From positions 1 to 50,946 of IMG/VR virus record IMGVR_UViG_3300045996_003405: 50,946 bases of DNA; one strand, written 5' to 3'. This document shows, in pieces, positions 41,299 to 50,819 of this stretch. A program made the position numbers and the translations under genes. The notes below the pieces were generated by a model. The model made no database searches, was not told the origin of the DNA, and saw only the letters and a program-made list of their open reading frames with translations. How positions within the stretch are numbered: position 1 is the first letter of the stretch; each line of letters starts with the position of its first letter. Origin of the DNA: a virus.

Positions 41299-41538
41299 AT
41301 GAGTTTTAGCACCTTATGGAAAAAAGAACTTGAAGGAGTTACATCCTTAACACTTGAAGGTTTTGCTTACGGTTACTATATTTACGAACCATTCTATTTT
41401 AACATCCCTCCTAATAATAAGTATGAATTATGGTTGATTAAAGAAGATGGAACCCTTAATCCACAACAACAAATATATCAGTTCAATACTTTGGAAGAAG
41501 CCAAAGACTTTGCTATCAATCACCTTAAGGAGTTATAA
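41299..41538 (+). CDS. Unknown small protein (cargo gene)
   Basis: This 79-residue acidic, aromatic-rich protein (MSFSTLWKKELEGV, GFAYGYYIYEPFYFNIPPNN) ends in a helix LEEAKDFAINHLKEL. No family is recognised. The ATG at 41299 follows AAGAG by eight bases; an upstream in-frame start gives an odd hydrophobic extension without a site. It interrupts the baseplate block between the N-like and P-like genes with its own promoter, typical of a moron. Confidence 0.55.
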   Translation: MSFSTLWKKELEGVTSLTLEGFAYGYYIYEPFYFNIPPNNKYELWLIKEDGTLNPQQQIYQFNTLEEAKDFAINHLKEL

Positions 41539-41820
41539 AACCTAGTTTACTAAATATTCAGCTACTTGTATGTTAAAAAATTAGTTTAATTTTTATTAAC
41601 TATATTTTTTAGTGTATTAGTTTTATTGTTCCCATGCTTCATAGACCTGCATTTGCTTTTTATATAAGATAAAGACGAATTAATCTGAGTGCTTCTAGAA
41701 ACTATGAATACATAGTTATAAAATTAAGATTTGATAACTTTGGCTCGAACTCTAGCAAGAACATGTTAATCCGCCATTAGCTGATTTATGATGTCCTAAA
41801 TTTAATGTTTAGGACACATA

Positions 41821-43245
41821 ATGAATGATGTCAGTTATATAGTATCGCTCTATGACATAATCAGTAATCAAAATAACATTATTAGTAATAATACTAATGA
41901 TATTAATGGGCTGCTTAGTAATTATGGCATAGAGCGAATGCTAATCATGAATAATTTATTCATGCCATTAGCTAATAATGCAGTAATCGATTTAACCTAT
42001 AGTGCAGCAAATAATAAAACCAAGCTATTTAATCCTTCTCTTGCTGAAGGCAACTTAGTAAAAATAGAAGAAGTATTTAATAATACATATAAGACCGTAT
42101 TTGTTGGTTATATCGCAACAGTCAGTATCAGCCAAGATACACAAGTTGGGTTAAATATCACCCTTAACTGTTTATCATTACTTTGCCAGTTATCCGATCA
42201 AATGGTAGCAAATGATATAGATGATACTCTAATGCTTGGAGGTGGGCAATTTCCTATTACAGATTTTGTGGCTAATCAAGTTGAGCTTGGTAAAATTCTG
42301 ATCGCTTTTCAAAACCAATCACTTATGAGCTATGCGCTCAATCATCAAATAGTAAATAGCTACGATAATTATGATGGACAACAATTAGCATTTCTAATTC
42401 CCCCTGGGGCTGATAATCTATCTAGTCAAACTTCTGTTTATTTCTTTGCTTCAACCAATGACAATAGGTTTAATAGTCTGCTTCGTACAGTATATGCTTA
42501 TCAAAGATTAATCTATCAGGATTTAGATGGCACTGTCAAAATTGCTATACCTTCAGTTGCAGAATCAGTAATTAGTAGTTTTTACAACTTTGATATTGGT
42601 AAGTTCAATGATAAGGTAGATAATAACAATATCAAATATGATCGCTATAACTTAACTAAAAATGCAGGGATCGTATGTAATCGTGCTTTTGCTTCACTTG
42701 TTCCTATTGGTTTTAATCTAGTCGGAAGAGATGAAAAAAGTACCATTAATTATGTATCTAATTTATCCGGTTCAATATTTACCCGAGGACAGGCTTTGCT
42801 TAATTCAGGCATATTTACTATTAGTAAGCATGATATTGTTGATTTGAGTGATAACATTGTCAAAGACCCAACACTATTGAGATTATTTAATACTTCTCAA
42901 GGTAGTAACAGCAATATCATAGCCACTGATGTATCTGGGACAAAAAGTAATAAACCAATCGTTGGTTTATATGCTAATCGTTTACTAGCACAGGATGCAT
43001 TTTTAGAAACACAACTAGAAATAGATTTGCCCCGTCTATCTTGCTACAATTCAGCTAATGATACATTAACAGATATTCCATTAGGTTACATGATTAATGT
43101 AAACGATAATGGTAATCTAGGTTTAGAAACTAATAAGCTGTACTGCTATCAAATGGCGCTTAACTATGACATTAATAATGGTACAAAGTTAAGTCTTGGA
43201 TTATGTAAGCCGTATAGTTTCACTACCTTATGGAATACAGCTTAG
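41821..43245 (+). CDS. Baseplate hub protein, Mu P (gp44)-like
   Basis: This 474-residue protein sits between N-like and gp45-like genes, where Mu encodes P, the hub homologous to T4 gp27. It is beta-rich with an Asn-rich N-terminus (NQNNIISNNTNDINGLLSNY) and a patch VGYIATVSISQDTQVGLNIT typical of hub beta barrels. No strong ribosome site is visible (the start lies in a 282-bp gap after the small gene), so its translation may rely on another signal. Confidence 0.7.
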   Translation: MNDVSYIVSLYDIISNQNNIISNNTNDINGLLSNYGIERMLIMNNLFMPLANNAVIDLTYSAANNKTKLFNPSLAEGNLVKIEEVFNNTYKTVFVGYIATVSISQDTQVGLNITLNCLSLLCQLSDQMVANDIDDTLMLGGGQFPITDFVANQVELGKILIAFQNQSLMSYALNHQIVNSYDNYDGQQLAFLIPPGADNLSSQTSVYFFASTNDNRFNSLLRTVYAYQRLIYQDLDGTVKIAIPSVAESVISSFYNFDIGKFNDKVDNNNIKYDRYNLTKNAGIVCNRAFASLVPIGFNLVGRDEKSTINYVSNLSGSIFTRGQALLNSGIFTISKHDIVDLSDNIVKDPTLLRLFNTSQGSNSNIIATDVSGTKSNKPIVGLYANRLLAQDAFLETQLEIDLPRLSCYNSANDTLTDIPLGYMINVNDNGNLGLETNKLYCYQMALNYDINNGTKLSLGLCKPYSFTTLWNTA

Positions 43246-43257
43246 GGGGATGAATTA

Positions 43258-43914
43258 ATGAATGACTTTAAAAAAGCAATTAACTGGGTAAAAACCCGAT
43301 CACTAATATTATCCGGCTTTATCAAAAATGCCAGATTTAATAATGATGGTAATCCTAGTGTAACGACAAACGTAAATAATATTAATGTTATTGGCAACAA
43401 TCGTCAAAATGTTGCTTGTGTATTTCCACATGGCTATTTTAGCGTGCCTAAAGATGGGGTTAATGCAGTTTTACTAAATACTGGTGATACCGGAAGCAAT
43501 CCATTAGTTTTGGGTGTATTAGTAGGTTTTGATAACTTACCTTATACTGCGAAGCCTGGTGAGAGTGGACAATTTAGTGATAACTGGCTGCTGGTACAAC
43601 AAAATGATGCTATTCGGGCATATAAGCTTGATGACGAAGAATATAATACAACGCTACCCAGTGGGGAATGGCTGGGTAAATATTTAACTGATATTTTAAA
43701 TCGGCTCGGCACTATTGAAGAATACTTAAACAATCATACCCATGCTGGCGTACAAACCGGTTCGGGAATATCTGGGGCAGCCACATCCCCAATTGCACCT
43801 GATCCAAATATCGACAAAGATAAAACTTCAATTCAGAATGAGGAGTATTTATTAAATAATAGTGCTAAACCAATTAGCAGTGAATTTGATATTGATGCAA
43901 TAGTAGATTATTAA
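43258..43914 (+). CDS. Baseplate spike, Mu gp45-like (gpV type)
   Basis: This 218-residue protein has an OB-fold-like N-terminus (NVACVFPHGYFSVPKDGVNA, VLGVLVGFDNLPYTAKPGES) and the HTH-type apex motif NHTHAGVQTGSGISG near residue 160, where the HxH histidines hold an iron atom at the tip of the membrane-piercing spike. The C-terminal 50 residues are polar. GGGGGATGAA-like purines precede the ATG. The spike trimer sits under the hub. Confidence 0.85.
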   Translation: MNDFKKAINWVKTRSLILSGFIKNARFNNDGNPSVTTNVNNINVIGNNRQNVACVFPHGYFSVPKDGVNAVLLNTGDTGSNPLVLGVLVGFDNLPYTAKPGESGQFSDNWLLVQQNDAIRAYKLDDEEYNTTLPSGEWLGKYLTDILNRLGTIEEYLNNHTHAGVQTGSGISGAATSPIAPDPNIDKDKTSIQNEEYLLNNSAKPISSEFDIDAIVDY

Positions 43915-43915
43915 C

Positions 43916-44293
43916 ATGTTTTATAATACAAGTATTTATATTGACCCAATCACACATGACTACGCTAATTTAAATGGACAGATTGAAAATAGAAATCAAA
44001 TAGTCACTGAGATATATTTGCGCTTGATGATTCCACAAAAAAAATATATGTATGCTCAAGACTCAACAATTGGCAGTCTTCTATATAGCTTAAGTAATAA
44101 ACGGGGTGCGGTAAATAAGACGCAACTATCTCAAATTGTAGAGGATGCCTTAAAGCCAATGGTCGAGCAACAAAAAATTATCATTCAGAGTATAAAAATC
44201 CCCCGCTTGGTTTTAAGGAATATATCAATTGAGGTTAATTGTACGGATACCAGTGGCGAACAGATTCACTTTGTATTAAATGCAGTTATATAG
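43916..44293 (+). CDS. Baseplate wedge protein, gp25/W-like (Mu gp46)
   Basis: This 125-residue protein matches the small lysozyme-like wedge proteins in size and position, one base after the spike gene. It has IVTEIYLRLMIPQKKYMYAQ at the N-terminal half and ends in a beta segment (NISIEVNCTDTSGEQIHFVL). These proteins anchor sheath to baseplate. Confidence 0.78.
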   Translation: MFYNTSIYIDPITHDYANLNGQIENRNQIVTEIYLRLMIPQKKYMYAQDSTIGSLLYSLSNKRGAVNKTQLSQIVEDALKPMVEQQKIIIQSIKIPRLVLRNISIEVNCTDTSGEQIHFVLNAVI

Positions 44294-44304
44294 AATACAA
44301 TATC

Positions 44305-45528
44305 ATGAAAACGCAACAGCAATATTATCAACAATATGTTACCACTGTGAAAGCACTTAACCCTGTAGCGGTTCCAGATGCTCCGGCAACTGATTGGTGG
44401 ATTAAGGCTAATACTATTGGCGGTATAGCTAGTGGTATAGACCAGGATATTTATACTTTTAGACAAGATGTCTTTCCGCAATATGCCAGTGGTAACGCAT
44501 TGGATAAATTCCTGGCTTCCTATAACTTGCCCCCTAGAAGTGCCGGTATTCCTGCCACTGGTTATTGCCGGTTATCTTCTATGCAGTCTCAAGATATAAT
44601 ATTACCCGCTAACACAAAACTCGGCATATCAAATAATCAATTCTTTATTCAACAAACCACAACAATTAAAGCTGGAGCGTTAGGTCAGATTCCAATTCAA
44701 AGTATTAACACAGGTTCAGGGCAGCAATTAGCCAATGGTACAGAGCTAACTCTGACTAACCCTATCGGCAATATTGAAAAATTAGTTGTTTTAAGTATGA
44801 ATGATGGTGCAGGTAAGGAAAGTGATGCTAATGTCAGATATCGGATATTACAGGCAATTCAAAACCCAAAGCTTGGCGGTACAAAGCAAGACTACATCAC
44901 CTGGGCAACATCACAGGCAAATATCACTGCTGCTGATGTAATTGCCAATATACTGCAAACCGGAATCTTATCGGTATTTGTATTATCAGGTACAAATGAT
45001 CCGGATGTAATATTAGCCAAGCCCGATATGGTTTATAAACGCACTACTACCAAACCAGATATGGACACAGTACAAGGCTATCTGGAGACTCAACGCCCAA
45101 TTAATGATAATGTGCTGGTATCAACAACAGATACTCAGGTCTTTAGTGATGCCAATACAATTAATGTAGGGGTAATTTTAATTCAAAATTTAACCCTGGA
45201 TACTGTGTTATCTGATTTTAATAATATAAAAGTTGCTGATTTAATCCGACGTGAAGTTAGGCGAGCTTTTATAATGAGTCCATTATATGGCAAGGTAATA
45301 GCTGGTAGCCGATATATACTGCTTAAAGATATAGTTCAAACCATCGATACTGGCTTAAGTTCTAATGGTGGGATTTATGCGCAAATTCTAATTGATCGTA
45401 AGGTTGACAATAAAAGCACACAAGATAATATTCCCATCAATACATCAGTTCAACAAGATAACAGTTTATTTCTAGTTTACGACATTAGCTATAGTGCGAT
45501 TAACGTCTACACATTGGGAAGTAACTAA
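44305..45528 (+). CDS. Baseplate wedge protein J-like (Mu gp47)
   Basis: This 407-residue protein carries the baseplate J pattern: TPATDWWIKANTIGGIASG-like start (ATDWWIKANTIGGIASGIDQ), ASGNALDKFLASYNLPPRSA, and TGSGQQLANGTELTLTNPIG. The ATG at 44305 is taken; earlier in-frame codons lie inside the gp46-like gene. Its stop and the next start share 1 bp. It forms the wedge around the hub with the gp46- and gp48-like proteins. Confidence 0.85.
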   Translation: MKTQQQYYQQYVTTVKALNPVAVPDAPATDWWIKANTIGGIASGIDQDIYTFRQDVFPQYASGNALDKFLASYNLPPRSAGIPATGYCRLSSMQSQDIILPANTKLGISNNQFFIQQTTTIKAGALGQIPIQSINTGSGQQLANGTELTLTNPIGNIEKLVVLSMNDGAGKESDANVRYRILQAIQNPKLGGTKQDYITWATSQANITAADVIANILQTGILSVFVLSGTNDPDVILAKPDMVYKRTTTKPDMDTVQGYLETQRPINDNVLVSTTDTQVFSDANTINVGVILIQNLTLDTVLSDFNNIKVADLIRREVRRAFIMSPLYGKVIAGSRYILLKDIVQTIDTGLSSNGGIYAQILIDRKVDNKSTQDNIPINTSVQQDNSLFLVYDISYSAINVYTLGSN

Positions 45529-46787
45529 TGGCTAAATTACAAATATTCATTGATAACACTCCAGTATATTGCAATGACACTATAACCTTAAGGGCTGGAT
45601 TTTTTGCAGATGACTATAGTTTAACTGATGTGACTACTGATTGTACTTTTGTTGTCACTTTCGGTAATGAAAATATTACGAAAGCAGCAAATAATAAATT
45701 CATGGTAAATAAAGCTGGTGATGTAGGAGTTAAGGCTTTTTATAAAGTAGCGAATAACGAGTACATTGCAACTACTAGTTTGGTAATTATTGGTGATGCA
45801 GCTTTACCGAATAAGGATGATATTTATGCTTGTTTGAAACGTGAAGAACCAGATGGGGTTTATACTCAAGTTGCAGATAAAGAAAGCTTCACTTATTTAG
45901 ATAATCAGGCAGTAGCCAATATTTTTGCTACTTTATACAGTAATTTACAAAGTGAAGTTAACCAGGTTTATCCAGAGTCAACTACTGATTATAGTAACTG
46001 GATTAATATGCTCTTTAGTGAAGTCTACATTAATACTGAACAAGGTCAAATAAATAAGGTACTTCAATTATTACGCAATTTGCAAATTCTATCATCAATG
46101 AATCCATTTGATATAGCAAAAGTAATTACCAGCTATATTTATTATCGAACTGATTTAGCTATTTATGTATTTATCCAGGAAGATAAGGTTAACTTCGATA
46201 AGGCATGGATTTTAGGTACAGATAGATCAATACTTGGAGTTAATACTTATTTATCTAATGGGAAGATTAATAGTAATTTAGTAATAAACGTTTTTGATAC
46301 TGGGCATAAATTAAGTGATTTATTTAGGATAGAGCTAGAGAACTTTATTAGTAAAATTACCAGGGCTTATTTTGGGTATACTATTAATTATGATAAAACA
46401 CCAGAAGACTTTCAGTTAAGTTGTGATATAGGAATGACGTATAAAGGCGATCAACGCATTATTTATTCCTATTGCTTGCAATATAATGAATCAGCTTTTT
46501 ATAAAGTTACTGGCTTAGTTAATCCTATCCAACCAAACTATATACAAGACATGTTAATTTCACCAGCAAATGATACACTTATTAATCAACCAACTAAATT
46601 AATAGTAACTGGAGTGTTTATTGCTGGAATTACTGCAGATATTACTTTAAGCTGTCAGATTGTAAAAAACAATACCAATCTCAAACTGATTGGGGATGTT
46701 CTTGTGCCAAATACAAATGGTGATTGTACTTTAACCGTTACCTATGGTGATATTACAAAATCCGTTACTTATATAAGTGAGGCTTAA
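45528..46787 (+). CDS. Tail protein, Mu gp48/I-like with Ig-like domains
   Basis: This 419-residue protein follows the J-like gene, where Mu encodes gp48. The middle (about 90-320) would be the wedge part. The N-terminal 85 residues and C-terminal 80 residues are beta-rich Ig-like modules (TDCTFVVTFGNENITKAANN; NTNGDCTLTVTYGDITKSVT). Mu gp48 is only about half this length, so the flanking modules are additions that may bind fibres or cell-surface sugars. Confidence 0.7.
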   Translation: MAKLQIFIDNTPVYCNDTITLRAGFFADDYSLTDVTTDCTFVVTFGNENITKAANNKFMVNKAGDVGVKAFYKVANNEYIATTSLVIIGDAALPNKDDIYACLKREEPDGVYTQVADKESFTYLDNQAVANIFATLYSNLQSEVNQVYPESTTDYSNWINMLFSEVYINTEQGQINKVLQLLRNLQILSSMNPFDIAKVITSYIYYRTDLAIYVFIQEDKVNFDKAWILGTDRSILGVNTYLSNGKINSNLVINVFDTGHKLSDLFRIELENFISKITRAYFGYTINYDKTPEDFQLSCDIGMTYKGDQRIIYSYCLQYNESAFYKVTGLVNPIQPNYIQDMLISPANDTLINQPTKLIVTGVFIAGITADITLSCQIVKNNTNLKLIGDVLVPNTNGDCTLTVTYGDITKSVTYISEA

Positions 46788-46790
46788 GTA

Positions 46791-47540
46791 ATGGCATTTA
46801 ATCAAAACTATTATTTAACCTGGGAAAATGGGGAATTAGTTACCGCAGATACCATGACTGCTTTTAATGATGGCTTAACTTCACAGATATTAGCTCTTAC
46901 AAATGGAATCTTGCCGGTAATCTTAAGTGGCGGTATAGTTAATATTAATGGCAATAGCTTTAACGTAGCTGAAGGTTATTACCGAGTAGCTAATCAAACA
47001 GTGGATAGTGTAGAAATACCAGGTTACTTTTATGCGCCGGCAGTGAATAACTTAATCATTAATAATGGGCAGTATATTGTTGCCAGGATTAGTGTCAGTT
47101 CTATTTCTAAATACACTACGATTATTAGCGGAAAGGTTTTAGTAGTTGATGCACCTACTGTACAAGATGTAATTCTATACAGTTCTAATGATAATGGTGC
47201 GGGTATTACCCAAATATCCAGAAGTAATGATTTACAGTTAATTATATCCATTATTAATAAAAATAACCAGTTGATTATAAATAATCCAGATATTCCTACT
47301 TTGGCACTTGATGTTATAAATCAACGGGTAATTATTTTAGATATTGCACAAAATGCCCAAATTACATTACCGGATACTACTAATGGGATTTATTCAATTA
47401 TAAATAGTTCCAGGGCTACCATTTATCTATTACCTAATACTGGTTATACTATACTTGGTAAAACCCAGTATTTAATAACTCCAGGTAGCAGCATGGAAGT
47501 AACACCAATTAATGCAAATAAGAGCTGGATATTTTTATAG
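46791..47540 (+). CDS. Probable tail fibre protein 1
   Basis: This 249-residue beta-rich protein starts FNQNYYLTWENGELVTADTM, resembling N-terminal attachment segments of short fibres, and continues with repetitive hydrophobic strands (INGNSFNVAEGYYRV, RATIYLLPNTGYTI). It lies 3 bp after the gp48-like gene. It probably links baseplate to the distal fibre encoded next. Confidence 0.55.
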   Translation: MAFNQNYYLTWENGELVTADTMTAFNDGLTSQILALTNGILPVILSGGIVNINGNSFNVAEGYYRVANQTVDSVEIPGYFYAPAVNNLIINNGQYIVARISVSSISKYTTIISGKVLVVDAPTVQDVILYSSNDNGAGITQISRSNDLQLIISIINKNNQLIINNPDIPTLALDVINQRVIILDIAQNAQITLPDTTNGIYSIINSSRATIYLLPNTGYTILGKTQYLITPGSSMEVTPINANKSWIFL

Positions 47541-47551
47541 GAAAGTAAGTT

Positions 47552-48334
47552 ATGAGTTTTTTAAATACTCCGGATATTCAAGATGACGGTCAAGGCAATG
47601 TAAATATCCGACAATCAAATGGTGATGATGCCAATTTAAATGTTACAGGTACAACTTCTGGTTCCTGGTTTGCATTTAACAATATGCAAAACTATGGTGA
47701 TATGAAGATTGTATTTCAAAATAAGGATGGCAAAACGCCTGTAGATATAGTTGTATCTGGTGCAGCTACAATTTATAAAGATCTAACCGTAAATAGCCAA
47801 AGCAATCTTAATGGTAAAACTATTATTAACTCACAAGCAGATAATTTACCCTTTCAGGTTGCAGGAGCTGGGGGGCAATTTTGGTTTTACTCCAGTGGCG
47901 GACAAAATAATGGTGCCGTAATTAGAGGCGGGACCCAAGCTAATTATGGGCTTGTTTTTACTGGTGATGATCGAGTACGGCTCGAAGGTGTTGGTGGTGA
48001 TAATAGACTAGCTGCGTTGTCAGATTTAGGTAACATCATAACCAGTGGAGGCTCACCTGGCAGTGGATATTGGTACAGGTTTAATAATGGCTTGATTTTA
48101 CAAATCAGGTTTATCCCTTCAGTTGGATCGCCAGGCTCTAATATGAATGTTACCTATCCCATAGCCTTTCCCAATGCATGTGTTGGAGCATCAGCAACTT
48201 TAGGGAATATTAATCCAGCTTATTTTGTAGTTGGTATTAATCCAAACTCTTTATCTTCATTGTTAGTATCATTTAGTCAGCCATTAGCTGGGCCAAATGC
48301 TGCATGTTTATCTTTAATAGCGATTGGATTTTAA
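47552..48334 (+). CDS. Tail fibre protein 2, gp53-like C-terminus
   Basis: This 260-residue protein ends with the receptor-binding domain of gp53-like fibres: GYWYRFNNGLILQIRF, TYPIAFPNACVGASATLG and the final LSLIAIGF. The N-terminal part is Asn/Gly/Gln-rich fibre shaft (NVNIRQSNGDDANLNVTGTT). It should trimerise and contact the host surface, and is followed by its assembly chaperone. Confidence 0.85.
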   Translation: MSFLNTPDIQDDGQGNVNIRQSNGDDANLNVTGTTSGSWFAFNNMQNYGDMKIVFQNKDGKTPVDIVVSGAATIYKDLTVNSQSNLNGKTIINSQADNLPFQVAGAGGQFWFYSSGGQNNGAVIRGGTQANYGLVFTGDDRVRLEGVGGDNRLAALSDLGNIITSGGSPGSGYWYRFNNGLILQIRFIPSVGSPGSNMNVTYPIAFPNACVGASATLGNINPAYFVVGINPNSLSSLLVSFSQPLAGPNAACLSLIAIGF

Positions 48335-48337
48335 ATT

Positions 48338-48754
48338 ATGCAATATTACTTTTCTGTAAAGACTAACGGATTTTATGTAGACCAGGTTCATGGCAAAAAT
48401 ATGCCGGAAGATGTAATCAAAATTGATGAACAGCAATGGCAAGAATATTTGCAAGCATTAGATAATGGCAAGCAATTAGTCTTGAATAAGTGTAAAAAAC
48501 TGACTCTGGTCGATAAGCCATTACCAAAGCTAGATTATAGTGAATTAGCAAAAAAACTATTAAGAGCTACCGATTACTTTAAACTAGATGATGAATGGTG
48601 TTTATTAACTACAAAGCAACAAGAAGAGTTAAATGATTACCGGCAAGCCTTACGCAAAATAGATGTAAACAGTACAAGCTTACCTACCATGCCAGATTTG
48701 CCAAGAGTCAACAATAATGAAATTTTTGCAACTAATTATTTAACCACGACATAA
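48338..48754 (+). CDS. Tail fibre assembly protein
   Basis: This 138-residue protein has the classical start MQYYFSVKTNGFYVDQVHGK followed by MPEDVIKIDEQQWQEYLQAL, typical of caudoviral fibre-assembly chaperones (lambda Tfa / Mu U type). It lies 3 bp after the fibre gene and should help it fold and trimerise. It is the last structural gene. Confidence 0.9.
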   Translation: MQYYFSVKTNGFYVDQVHGKNMPEDVIKIDEQQWQEYLQALDNGKQLVLNKCKKLTLVDKPLPKLDYSELAKKLLRATDYFKLDDEWCLLTTKQQEELNDYRQALRKIDVNSTSLPTMPDLPRVNNNEIFATNYLTTT

Positions 48755-48904
48755 AATTATTATATAAATTTATTGTATAACTATGAGATAATAGCCCTAT
48801 TAAATTTTAAAACTCCTTTTATTATTAATCAAAACGTATGAACATGTAATTATAAAGAATATTATATTAAATATGCTAATATTCGATTTACTATATGGAT
48901 TAAC

Positions 48905-49543
48905 ATGATTACATTCACAACTAATATTTCTGCAACCGATCAAGAATATAATATTTTTACTGAAATTGATGGGCAATTTATAATTGATAATGATGATACT
49001 ACCAAATGTGTAGCTAATATTGAGGCTTGTTATATTGATGTTGACCGAGCAAATGATGAAGGTTATTGTTTAGACTCTATAATGGATGCACATGAATCTG
49101 CATTTTATTTATCCGATGCTTTTCATGCAACTTTCAATAAAAAAGGAATAGTATATAAATATCTTAGAAAGTATGGAGAACACCATACATGGCTTTCTTC
49201 TATGTACAGGAATTTACTATTTATTAATAAAGTAAAGGTTCATCACGAAGCTAGAGGCAAAAATTACGGATTAGCTCTTATTTACCATACTATTCATACT
49301 TTCGCTAGAGAATGCCAAGCTGTAGTATTATTAGTTAAACCGCTGCAGTTTTCTCCAAGCGGTTCTGAAAGATTTCCTGAGCTAAAGTTAGATAAATTTA
49401 CTAACAATGAACTGATAGCAACTAAAAAAATTAAAAAGCATTACGCTAAAATCGGTTTTGAAGAAATCCCTAAGTCTAATTTTATGATATGCAATCCATA
49501 TCTTACACATGATATTTTTCGTAACATAGGGGTTAAGTCATAA
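48905..49543 (+). CDS. GNAT-like acetyltransferase
   Basis: This 212-residue protein has a GNAT pattern: a strand FINKVKVH leading into the acetyl-CoA-binding loop EARGKNYGLAL (Arg117-Gly118...Gly122) and helix IYHTIHTFAREC, then a strand AVVLLVKPLQ. The final part, KKIKKHYAKIGFEEIP, is the usual GNAT ending. Substrate is unknown. It lies between tail genes and attR, a common site of lysogenic-conversion genes. A similar fold serves as antitoxin-associated toxins, but no partner is visible. Confidence 0.7.
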   Translation: MITFTTNISATDQEYNIFTEIDGQFIIDNDDTTKCVANIEACYIDVDRANDEGYCLDSIMDAHESAFYLSDAFHATFNKKGIVYKYLRKYGEHHTWLSSMYRNLLFINKVKVHHEARGKNYGLALIYHTIHTFARECQAVVLLVKPLQFSPSGSERFPELKLDKFTNNELIATKKIKKHYAKIGFEEIPKSNFMICNPYLTHDIFRNIGVKS

Positions 49544-49604
49544 TAATTTGATTAATTAATAAACATTCCCCGTTTCAGCGTTGAATAAAGGTATATAACA
49601 GATT

Positions 49605-50225
49605 ATGAATAAATTTTTGAATTTGTTAAAACCAATTTGTAAAAAATTCATTGATAGAAAAAAAGAAATCCATAAAATTTTTAGTAAGCCTTTCGATAAT
49701 GCCTTCTATGGTGTATTAAATAATTATATTAGTAAGATTTTATTAACGCTAAAATTTGTAATTGTATTCAGTCAGCATTGGCCAATTGTCAAAACTCGAG
49801 ATTTTGAAGTATTTCAAATGCTAATTCCGTTTATTGGGACATTTTGGATATTTGTACTTAATGGAATTGAATTTACTATAATTACCATACTAATTTTATT
49901 AAAAAAACAAAAACTGTGGCTTGCTCGGTTAGTTTTATGGCTCCATACCCGAATAGTGTATTTGCTTAATAATGCATTAAGTGATAATATTTTTGGACTT
50001 GTCTTAACAAATCTTATTTTACAAACATTCTTATATAATCGAAATTGGGACAAATTTATCATTATCTGGAGCACTAACCCTAAAAACCATACTCATTTTA
50101 TAATGCAACTAATATGTTTCTTTGTATATACTGTTATTATTCCATATCTTTTCTGTTGGTTAATTACATTATTATCTAGATTTATTAATGTATATAGTAC
50201 AACAAATACTAATGAACAACATTGA
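49605..50225 (+). CDS. Multi-spanning membrane protein of unknown function
   Basis: This 206-residue protein has about four hydrophobic segments (about 45-60, 72-100, 125-142 and 165-195: FIMQLICFFVYTVIIPYLFC) and a strongly basic N-terminus (KKFIDRKKEIHKIF). No family is recognised. It is the last gene before attR. It could be a superinfection-exclusion protein or, less likely, a lysis protein; it is too long for a typical holin. Confidence 0.55.
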   Translation: MNKFLNLLKPICKKFIDRKKEIHKIFSKPFDNAFYGVLNNYISKILLTLKFVIVFSQHWPIVKTRDFEVFQMLIPFIGTFWIFVLNGIEFTIITILILLKKQKLWLARLVLWLHTRIVYLLNNALSDNIFGLVLTNLILQTFLYNRNWDKFIIIWSTNPKNHTHFIMQLICFFVYTVIIPYLFCWLITLLSRFINVYSTTNTNEQH

Positions 50226-50349
50226 TATGAAAAGTATTATTTCCTAAGTTGGTTAATAGATTAATCATTTTATTTCTATAGAAGCAGACTTTACTAAGGC
50301 ACTAGTTGCGCTGTGTTGCGTACGAGTGCGAAAATGACTAACTAAAAAA

Positions 50350-50366
50350 GCCCCATTTTAGCCCCA
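50350..50366. promoter_or_regulatory. Probable integrase arm-type sites, right
   Basis: GCCCCA occurs at 50350-50355 and 50361-50366, exactly 11 bp apart, sharing the core of the TGCCCCAA sites on the left arm. It lies 64 bp before the attR core, a suitable place for integrase arm binding. Confidence 0.5.
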
Positions 50367-50429
50367 GAGGATATTTAAAACATGATATTTTTCAACATGT
50401 TCAATGGGTTATGCGTATAATGGTGCGGT

Positions 50430-50475
<46 letters not shown>

Positions 50476-50655
50476 TTAGTATCAATGCTTTCTGCAAATT
50501 AATACCTAATCCAAAAAACTTCTTTTGCACTCTATTTGCACTTATAATTTTATAAAATAGCGCTTCCTTGCGATTTTAGTTAGGAATGTGTAGCATAAAG
50601 AAGTTGATTTATTGTACCTTTTCACTTTGGTAACCTGGAAATATCTCAATAGTTC
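50476..50655. other. Host flank without a gene
   Basis: Nothing recognisable is seen here apart from a few AT-rich inverted repeats. It lies between attR and the stop codon of the truncated membrane-protein gene. Confidence 0.4.
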
Positions 50656-50819
50656 TTAAGTTTTAATATCTGCCATTTCTTTGAGTGGGTAGCCATGGCT
50701 GGAATAATCATAAAATGACTTATCATAACCAAGCAGTATAAATAACAACAAATACAATATACAAAAAGCTTGTTTTTGTAAATCATTATGCTTTTTAAGT
50801 TCATCATGCACTTTCAAAT
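50656..50819 (-). pseudogene. 3' end of a membrane-protein gene cut by the IS
   Basis: On the minus strand an open frame ends at the stop 50656-50658. It reads HDELKKHNDLQKQAF, then a hydrophobic span CILYLLLFILLGY and the tail YDYSSHGYPLKEMADIKT. It runs right up to the IS terminus at 50820 without a start, so at least the N-terminal part has been separated by the insertion. No family is recognised from this fragment. Confidence 0.55.
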
